Assembly: GCA_001598975.1 (NCBI GenBank)
Contig: BBXU01000832.1
Location: 81,791-145,790, forward strand
From: Parachlorella kessleri
Lineage: Eukaryota > Chlorophyta > Trebouxiophyceae > Chlorellales > Chlorellaceae
Length of the DNA: 64,000 bases
Direction: 5' to 3'
Part shown: in pieces, positions 57,201-64,000 of the stretch
Numbering within the stretch: the first letter of the stretch is position 1
How the letters are laid out: every line of letters begins with the position of its first letter
Position numbers and translations under genes: made by a program
Notes under the pieces: generated by a model
What the model was told of the DNA's origin: nothing
What the model saw: the letters and a program-made list of their open reading frames with translations, nothing else
Database searches by the model: none

Positions 57201-60200
57201 ACAGCATGCGCAGCGCAGCAGGGATATCCACTTGGCTGTCGTCCAACTCCCACACCACGTCTTCCTGCTGCAGAAGAAGAGGAGGGGGTCAGTCCGTCAT
57301 GTGAGGAATAGGGGCGTCGAGTGAACCAGGGGGTTGAAAGATTGTACTGGCCGGTTCCATGGACACACAACACATGTTGGTTGTGTGTAGTAGAACTCCG
57401 AGTACGGGAGCATGCAGCCCTGACTGCAGCTCAAACGCGGGTCTATCTTCGTAAAGGGTCATGGTGCTGGCTGGACCCGCCCTCATCGGATGTCGACCCC
57501 TTGTGTGACCCCGGGGAGACAAGGGTATGTGCTGACACATCCGTGGCCACCTGCCTTGTGTGTGACGAGCTGGCTGGGGCCTCCCCCCCTCCCCCGGGGA
57601 AAAGTAGGCTTCTTGTCTAGGTGCGAACCTTGACTATGTGTTGACGCATCCACGGGCACCTGCCTTAAGTGTTATAAGCTAGCTGGCCACCCCCTCATGC
57701 CCAGAGTAAGACCCCATCATGAGAAGCAGGATATTCTTGTCCGTGCTGGCAGGTCGCCTGGGCACCTGCCTTGTGTGTGATGAGCTGGCTGGGGCCTCCC
57801 GCATACCCAAGTAGGCTTCTTCGTCTCCAGCAGGAATTATATGTAGTTGCGAACTGATCCATTATCACTTGCCTTGTGTGCGATGAGCTGGCTGGGGCCT
57901 CCCGCATACCCAAGTAGGCTTCTTCGTCTCCAGCAGGAATTATATGTAGTTGCTAACTGATCCATTATCACTTGCCTTGTGTGCGATGAGCTGGCTGGGG
58001 CCTCCCTCGTACCCATCGTAGGCTCCTTCTAAGCGCGTTAAATGAGATGTTGCTGACTAACCCATCATCATCACTTGCCTTGTGTGTGATGAGCTGGCTG
58101 GGGCCACCCTCGTACCCAAAGTTTGCCACTGGGCGCCGCACATCCACCAGCGCCAGCAGCTCATACTTGGCAAGGGTCGCGGCAGCGTCCTGCAGACACC
58201 CATGTCACCATCTTGCTTGATTGCTTGGAAGCTGGGGCCCCTCCCTGACAAGGGGGACCCCAAGTGTACAGGCAGGCAAGGGGCAGGCAACCAGCAGTGC
58301 CGCTGTAACTAGGCGACCTCGTCAGTTTGCACCAGGTGGCTCGTGAACACCACAGCGACGCACGCTCACCCTGACGCCATCACTGTGGGTGCGTACCGCA
58401 AGGTGGTCTCCTGCTGTATGCCAGCCATGCCCTTATAGCTTGGCTACCAGGGAAAAGTAGTGCAGGTGCCGCTCGCATGTTGCTACCAGGGCTCACTAAG
58501 GCAGGCACCGGGTGCCGTGAAGCCCCGTCCTTCTATCTCCCAACACCAAGACTCTGCCATGGGTGATCTCGGATGATACCGCCGAGATACCCCGGCAGCA
58601 TCCCCACCTGGGGGAAGTATGGCAGGCGCTGGATGTCAGGGAGCCCCGCCCCCCTGTCCATCCGGGCAAAGGCATTCTCGCAGTAGAGGGCGGACCCTGT
58701 GGCGGCGGCAATGCGGCCGGCGTTGGCAAGCGCCTCCCCTGCAGCCACAGCAGCACCCACATTCGATAGTCTTATGACAGATGCCATTCTATTATCTTTT
58801 TCTATAGCTCTCTGACCCCATCTGCAGGCACAGCCATACAGCTACTTCTCTCTACCCTTAGGCACAGCGTCTTAGGCACCAGGTTGTCTCGCGATTAACT
58901 GGCATACAGGCCACGTGGTGCAAGTGGCATCACCAGTGGGCGGCCTTGGGCGGCCAATGCGCAACATGAGGCTACAACTGCTCGCCAAGGGGTCAGACTG
59001 GAGAGAAAGCAGGCAACCTATACCTCCCACACCAATAAGGGCCATCCCCACCCGCCTTGTGCCAGGGTGGCTCTGCCGCCAATCAGCAGCGCAGCCTTGC
59101 CGCGGGGGCACGCCTTGAGTGCCGCCGCACAATCCCTCAGGAAACTGGCCTCCGGGGAACCCTCCTGGATGATTTCCCCGACAGCTCTCTTCTCCTTTCC
59201 TGCTGCAACCTGCTGTCCCCCGCTGCCGCCGCCACTGCTGCTGCTGCTGCCACTGTCAGTTCTTTCCCAGGACATGTCATGCGGAACCACCAGCGTTGCC
59301 ACGCGGGAGCCGCCAACTGCAGACGCCTGCCGTGCCTCCGCGGCCGCCGCGCTCATAGCAGCCGCAAGGCTCTCGCCCCGCTGGCAGGTGTGTACCGACG
59401 TGGAGACTGTGGCTGCTAGGGCTGCAATGTCCATGTTAAGGAGAGGGTCGGCCTCCTTGTGCCAGGTGGCCATGTCACCTGCACACAGCAAGCCTACCAT
59501 GGTCTAAACTCATACATCTTGCACTGGCAGATTGGTAGCAGAAAGTTTAGCAAAGCAAGCCACCTGCATCGCAAGATTATAGTCCTGACGTGATGTGTGG
59601 TGTTATGAGGGATGGTTGTGATAACGCCAAGTTGCAGCGCTCAAGATGATGACAGGCAAGCGCACGCAAATGGCTAGGACTTTGAAGTGCAACTTGGTCT
59701 GATGGTGAAGCATGCTTGGGTCACTCCCAACCAGTCAGCCTCACTGACTATATACATGCAAACCATTGAGCACAGCTGCTTTACAACCCACCCACAAGGT
59801 TGACTACCGGGGTGCCAGCCCTTCGGGCATTATGGAGGTTTGCCAGAGAGTTGGCGAGGCCAGGGCCCAAGTGGAGCAGTGTGAGGGCAGGCTTCCTGGC
59901 CATCCTACAGAGGATACAGAAGAAGACGGGCAGGAAGGGCAATCGCATCATGGAAGCTCCCACAGCTGAGCGTAGATGCATGCACGGCTTGCAATCTGAC
60001 TGCAGCGCCGGCCGGCCTTGACATGTCAATTCCAACAAGCAGGCCTCTGTAACCATAGGAGACTCTACTCACGTCAATGAGGGTTGCAGTGAGGGCCTTG
60101 CAGCGCTCATCATGCAGTCGCAGGCAGCTAGCCGGTGCAGCGCAAGGTGCTTCTGACACACCTGCCATAGCCGTCAGCCGCCCCGCTGCAGACTGTCTCG

Positions 60201-60476
60201 TGGAGGCCCAGCACCCCCCTCATCCCAGGCACAGTGTCCAGAGCTGAGACAAAGTGCATCTCGGACGTCCCTGCACGGCCGGCAGCAAGGGCAGGAGTTG
60301 CCCTGTATTCCCTCTGACGTGAGCCTAGCCGTCGGGAAAGCAAGGGCAGGTGACGCATGTGGTGACGCGTGCCTTAAACAGGTCCATGACTCGCCTGGGT
60401 TGGCAAAGCAGACCTCTATGCCCTCGTTCAGCGCCGCTTGAAGCAGCTGCTCAGCACCCGTTTTAAATGCTGCCAT
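54201..60476 (-). CDS. Thiamine-diphosphate-dependent enzyme, acetolactate synthase-like (MdlC/IlvB-related)
   Basis: Thirteen exons (60476-60395, 60270-60162, 59904-59792, 59478-59056, 58738-58608, 58189-58079, 57267-57114, 56787-56723, 56377-56296, 56110-56031, 55668-55529, 54967-54898, 54308-54201) close in phase to 555 residues. Signatures: [36 protein letters not shown] with catalytic Glu52, [20 protein letters not shown], a DESLTSG segment, [19 protein letters not shown] and the cofactor region [18 protein letters not shown] to Asn479 of ANRSY. This matches the bacterial-type family annotated as acetolactate synthase or benzoylformate-decarboxylase-like, not the plastid biosynthetic enzyme. 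The usual GDG of the diphosphate motif is ADG here. There is no transit peptide, so cytosol is likely. Introns 1, 4, 6 and 9 are GC-AG. Substrate unknown. Confidence 0.92.
54804..54856 (-). repeat. Copy of exon 12 end with a GT donor in intron 12
   Basis: The last 50 or so bases of exon 12 (about 54898-54950) recur 94 bases downstream on the minus strand. The copy would encode [17 protein letters not shown], one residue different from the exon, and is followed by a good GTGAGT donor. The nearest upstream AG would shift the frame, so a clean alternative exon is not evident. Confidence 0.9.
57549..58078 (-). repeat. Tandem array of exon 6 end plus GC donor, about 105-bp period
   Basis: The exon 6 end (58079-58130, encoding [15 protein letters not shown]) and its GC donor recur in the following intron at about 57971-58019, 57869-57915, 57765-57812, 57659-57707 and 57549-57600. 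Spacing is about 102-110 bases. The second and third copies share long identical stretches; the fourth is the most decayed. Several copies keep the CACACAAG|GCA junction. Confidence 0.93.
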
Positions 60477-61150
60477 GTTGGTAGCTCAAACTACCCACGG
60501 GACTGTACCGATTTTTCGGTATTACCTGAGAGATCCCTTCATGCGTTTGCTCATAGTACCGCATGTCCGGCCTCCCATCTGTATCGTTCAAAGGCGCCAG
60601 GGCGCAGCACATGCTGTGGTTGAAACACCCAGGATGCAAGAGCAAGTTTATGAGCAAGCCTCATCCATCCTCGAATATCCTTTTGACAGTTAGACATGAC
60701 TTCTACTACTGAGTTGCGCTGTTAAGTGCTGGGCACCATCTCAAACTGTGTATCAAATCACCCAGAATTCGCCAACTCTAAGGCATGCACTAAGGACACA
60801 AGTGCACAGCAGGAACCACTTGGAACTCACCCCAGCTGAGTGCAAGTGTCAAGTGTGCACGGCAGTTTACAAGTGCATAAGTGCAACTTTCTCTTGGTGA
60901 GAACAGCATACCGTATTGTCGGCCCTGGAGGCTTCTCCTTTGCGCTTTGGTGGAGCTCGGAGCCTGTAACTGAGTGAACACCTGCACCCCAGGCACCCAG
61001 AGCCTCGCAACACAGGTTTTAGGTGAACGAGCTGGCACTCGTGGGTTCCGAGCTGCCACGTCATCAGCTTCTTGATCTTCGAGACCCGATGGATGGGTCA
61101 AAACCTCGGTTTTGACCCTGTAGGCACGCATTCTCCCCAGGATCGCAGCC
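60477..61150. promoter_or_regulatory. Divergent 5' flank of enzyme and second SOUL gene
   Basis: A 674-base spacer between divergent start codons. No clear TATA element, gene or repeat was seen. Confidence 0.4.
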
Positions 61151-63741
61151 ATGGCACGACTGCTGCTGTTGCTGCTGGCCCTTGCCGCCGTTGCGGCAGT
61201 GTCGGCAGATGGCGTGCTCGAGCCATCATCGCTCGACCGCAGGAAGGACAAGAACCCTTGGTTCTGCCACGGGAAGGACTGTCCCAGGTTCGAAACGGTA
61301 AGGATGCCTTCAGCACGGTTGGTGGGCACCGTCCCGGTTGTGGGTTATCCTTGGATTACCTCAAGTGACAGTTGGGTGGAGGGACCATCTGCAGCTTTGC
61401 AGTCCAGACAGGGTCTGGGATGGTTGTGCTCAGAGGAACTAAAGTAGGACTCTGGCCTAGCCGGTGACGTGGGGATTATGTAGTCTTCTCAACCCCACAC
61501 TTTAGAAGGTGCCATAGCCCCAGAACGTTCCCAGCTGCTACACTTCCACTTGCTAACAAAAGAAGTGCTCAGATTCCTTTGAGACTCTCCGCACACTTTT
61601 GCATGTCAGGCCTCACCCCAAGCCCTTCTGCACCCATACCTGTCCTGCAGTTGAAGCAGCGTGGCCCCTTTGCCGTCAGGCGCTACGAGCGCAGCACCTG
61701 GGCAACTGTCTGTGCGCGTGACACCCAGCAAGAGGAGGCGCTGTGGCATGGAGTTGCAGAGCTGTTTGAATACATCAAGGGTGACAACAAGAAAGGTGGG
61801 TGCTTGGGAAAAACTCAAGCTCGGTTCGGGTGTGGGTGACAGGATGGGTAGTGCGCATGGGAGGTAGCGCCTATCCCACTGTGGGGAGGTGTTGTTTTAG
61901 AGGTAGTGGGCGTGCCCATGGCCATTTAAGTGTTGGAGGAGAACAGGGCAACAAAAGAGGGGTGACTGGGTAGTCATTATAGCAGGCCAAGGCACGGGCC
62001 TGCCACACTACTATGTGGTGCATCAAGGTGAAGCAGGGTCTGGGTACCATGTGAGCGGTCGCTTGAGCAGTTGTGCCCCGCTGCAATTTGGGGAGCACCG
62101 TTTGGTCTCCCACTCCCTTGTATTCAGCCCATGTATAACCCCCGTCCTGATCGACCCGTTTCTGGCCTCTTTCATGGGGCGCCCAAACCCTTGCTGCCGC
62201 TCACTTGTTGGGGCAGCCGGAGCACAGGCCAGGCGTGTGTCGCATGGCTGACTGCTTGCCGCTGTTTCCCGCCATCTCCTTGGTGCAGACAAGAAGCTGT
62301 TTGGCGGCACGCCCTTTGCCCGCTATGTTCTTGTGGAGCCGGAGCACATGCTGGCCTGGAACGCCACTGCCCACAACGAGACCTCCCTGGAGTGTGTGCA
62401 CAAGATTGTGTGCGTGGCATACTTCCTGCCCAACAAGTACCAGGTGGGGCTGGTTGGGGAATCTGATGCTTCTTGGGCCTGGGTATTTGATGCTGTAAGG
62501 GACAGATCCTGGGTGTGTGGCGTTTTTCCTGCTGGACTTGTGCAAGGTGGGAGTGCGGTTTCATCCCTTTGCGATTGTCTGCGAGCCTAACATTGAGTGC
62601 CGACCGCGGTGGGTCCTGCTGTTGGCCTCTGCAACGGATGACAGTTGGCGAAACATAGGTTGACAGAAATTCGGCAGAACCCATGACGTTTTGCCAAGGC
62701 TGGGGAGTGGGTTATGACGCCAAGCCTCTGTGCAGGGTGGGGGGCGCCGACCTCCCAAGCCCGAGTCCAAGCATGTGCGCATCGTGAGGGTCCCCAAGTG
62801 GACCGCCTTTGTCAAGGAGTTTGAGGGCTTCCCCACGCGCATCAGGTGCAATGAGGTTAAGGATTTCTCCTCGCGCATCATGTGCGTGCTTGCTTGGTAC
62901 TGTTAGGCTGGTGTGTGAGTGCCAGTTCATTTGCAGGAGGTTAGATAGCACGTTTGTACGGAGCATCGCATGTCCCAAACAGTGGATGGTTGACAGCAAG
63001 CTGAGCCGTGCACTTGTGGGTGCAGGTTCATATTTGAGTATGTTGGGCTGCTGAACGTGCTCAAGTTCAACCGCGTGCCCTTCAACTGGCGTGTGGCCAT
63101 GGGCTTTGTGTATGACCCGCCCTTTGCCAAGCCTCCTCAGCACAACGAGGTGGGTGGTGAGACTTTGGGAAAGCTGCTGCTGGGTTCGCTTGTGTCAGTA
63201 CTGTCCTTCGCTGCTTTAGTCATGCTCTTCGCTGCTTTAGTCATGTCCTTCGCCGCCTCAGTACTGTCCTTAACACTGAAAGTCTATAACATGGTCTTTG
63301 CTGTCCCACAGTCGCACACCTCGTTAGGAATTTGTTGCCTGGTACTCCCTTCAATGGCACCTTCTTCTCCACCTCAACATTGCATTCTCACTGACTGACG
63401 ACTAGTTGGGGCAGAGTGGATATGTGCTTACCGCTTGACCGTCTGCCAAGCGTGCCCGTCGCGCTGTGATGCCCAGACGTTTTTGGAGGGTCAGCTGGGC
63501 AGTTGTGTGCTGGGGTTATTGCAACAGAAAATTCTACTGCCTGGGCCCGCAGGTGCTGGTGCCTGCGGGGCGCCCCAAGCATGATGCCATGTACGACCAG
63601 CTCTTTGGCCTCCCTGCCGTCGACCTATATGACCCTCCCTCTGGGGGGGTTGAGAGGGCCCTGGCCAAGGCCGAGGCTGAGAGCAGCGCTGACATGGACG
63701 AGATCCTGGCTGGCTTGGAGGGCCAGACAGCGCTGGAGTGA
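61151..63741 (+). CDS. Secreted SOUL-family (haem-binding protein-like) protein, copy 2
   Basis: Six exons (61151-61297, 61651-61795, 62289-62443, 62736-62845, 63026-63149, 63553-63741) close in phase to 289 residues. A clear signal peptide (MARLLLLLLALAAVAAVSA) precedes the C-x4-C segment WFCHGKDCPRF. SOUL segments: FAVRRYERSTWATVC, LKLFEYIKGDN-like EYIKGDNKK, LFGGTPFARYVLVEPEHM, VCVAYFLPNKYQ, RPPKPESKHVRIVRVP and FEYVGLLNVLKFNRVPFNW. Exons 2, 3 and 5 match the first copy in length exactly. The last exon replaces two exons of copy 1, and the C-terminus is acidic and different (SSADMDEILAGLEGQ). All introns are GT-AG here, including the one that is GC-AG in copy 1. Function follows the family: tetrapyrrole binding, probably in the secretory pathway or an organelle lumen. 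Confidence 0.9.
62862..62886 (+). repeat. Degenerate copy of SOUL copy 2 exon 4 end
   Basis: The exon 4 end and donor (TTCCCCACGCGCATCAGGTGC, split at 62845) recur 35 bases downstream as TTCTCCTCGCGCATCATGTGC, three mismatches in 21. The GT of the donor context is kept. Weak on its own; listed because it fits the pattern. Confidence 0.65.
63199..63271. repeat. 21-bp tandem repeat, three and a half units
   Basis: Units start at 63199, 63220, 63241 and 63262, of the form TCATGCTCTTCGCTGCTTTAG with a few changes. It lies inside the last intron of the second SOUL gene. Confidence 0.85.
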
Positions 63742-64000
63742 GGGTGGTGTGCAGGGAGGAAGGGGGAATGATTGCTGGGTGTACATAGCAGGTGTTCCGA
63801 ATGTCGTTGTTAGTTAGGGTTCCAGCAGGAGGGAGCCCAGAGCCCCAGTACTGAGACACAGAATGCCAGGTGGCAAGGGGTATTATGCAAAGGGCGGGCC
63901 AAGGCTAGGAACGTGCTGCAGTAGCCTCCAACCCCTTCTGTGGCCATGTCTTGGATGATGCCATGCCAATAATATATACAATAATACAATAATATATATA
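63742..64000. other. 3' flank, AT-rich end
   Basis: Downstream of the last gene. The last 35 bases are an ATA/TATA low-complexity run. No gene seen. Confidence 0.5.

Noticed and set aside
57549..58130. Possible CRISPR-like or satellite array
   Set aside because: Units are long, adjacent and derived from the exon end of the host gene, with no constant repeat and variable spacer structure.

Overview
The window is nuclear DNA of a green alga (Chlorophyta). Genes are split into many short exons with GT-AG and some GC-AG introns, coding is GC-rich with Gln/Ala/Ser/Pro-rich inserts, candidate TGTAA poly(A) signals occur, and there is a plant-type organellar single-strand DNA-binding protein (OSB) ending in a PDF motif. 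No species is assigned. I assembled 14 protein-coding genes by hand from exon reading frames, splice sites and phase. Twelve are complete with every splice phase closing; one runs off the left edge, and one (1575-3550) is complete but for an unresolved first junction. No tRNA, rRNA or CRISPR array was seen.

Layout: (1) 55-1228 (-) organelle-targeted unknown protein, truncated by the window edge, and 1575-3550 (+) unknown protein. (2) 4789-6472 (+) Ser/Pro-rich unknown. (3) 7908-9828 (-) OSB-type ssDNA-binding protein. (4) 10631-12924 (+) unknown with Cys-rich tail. (5) 13987-19253 (-) TRF4/PAPD5-type non-canonical poly(A) polymerase, divergent from 19568-23846 (+) protein farnesyltransferase beta subunit. 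(6) 23981-24588 a 5'-truncated LINE with 11-bp target-site duplications. (7) 25735-29347 (-) EXS-domain membrane protein, divergent from 30144-41420 (+) a tomosyn/Lgl-like protein with a C-terminal R-SNARE motif. (8) 41998-45620 (+) kynurenine-type aminotransferase. (9) 46099-48650 (+) Ala-rich protein containing a 51-bp coding minisatellite. (10) 49553-52764 (+) and 61151-63741 (+), two secreted SOUL-family paralogues, with an inverted thiamine-diphosphate enzyme gene (54201-60476, -) between them.

The neighbours do not form one pathway. They cover organellar DNA maintenance, RNA tailing, protein prenylation, membrane trafficking, amino-acid/keto-acid metabolism and haem-type binding.

The most unusual signal is structural. 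In several genes the 3' end of an exon together with its splice donor is copied, once or in tandem, into the following intron or 3' flank (farnesyltransferase introns 3 and 6, both SOUL genes, and three places in the thiamine-diphosphate enzyme gene, including a six-unit array of about 105 bp). This coincides with an apparent excess of GC-AG introns, 8 among roughly 106 inferred introns, four of them in the thiamine-diphosphate enzyme gene.
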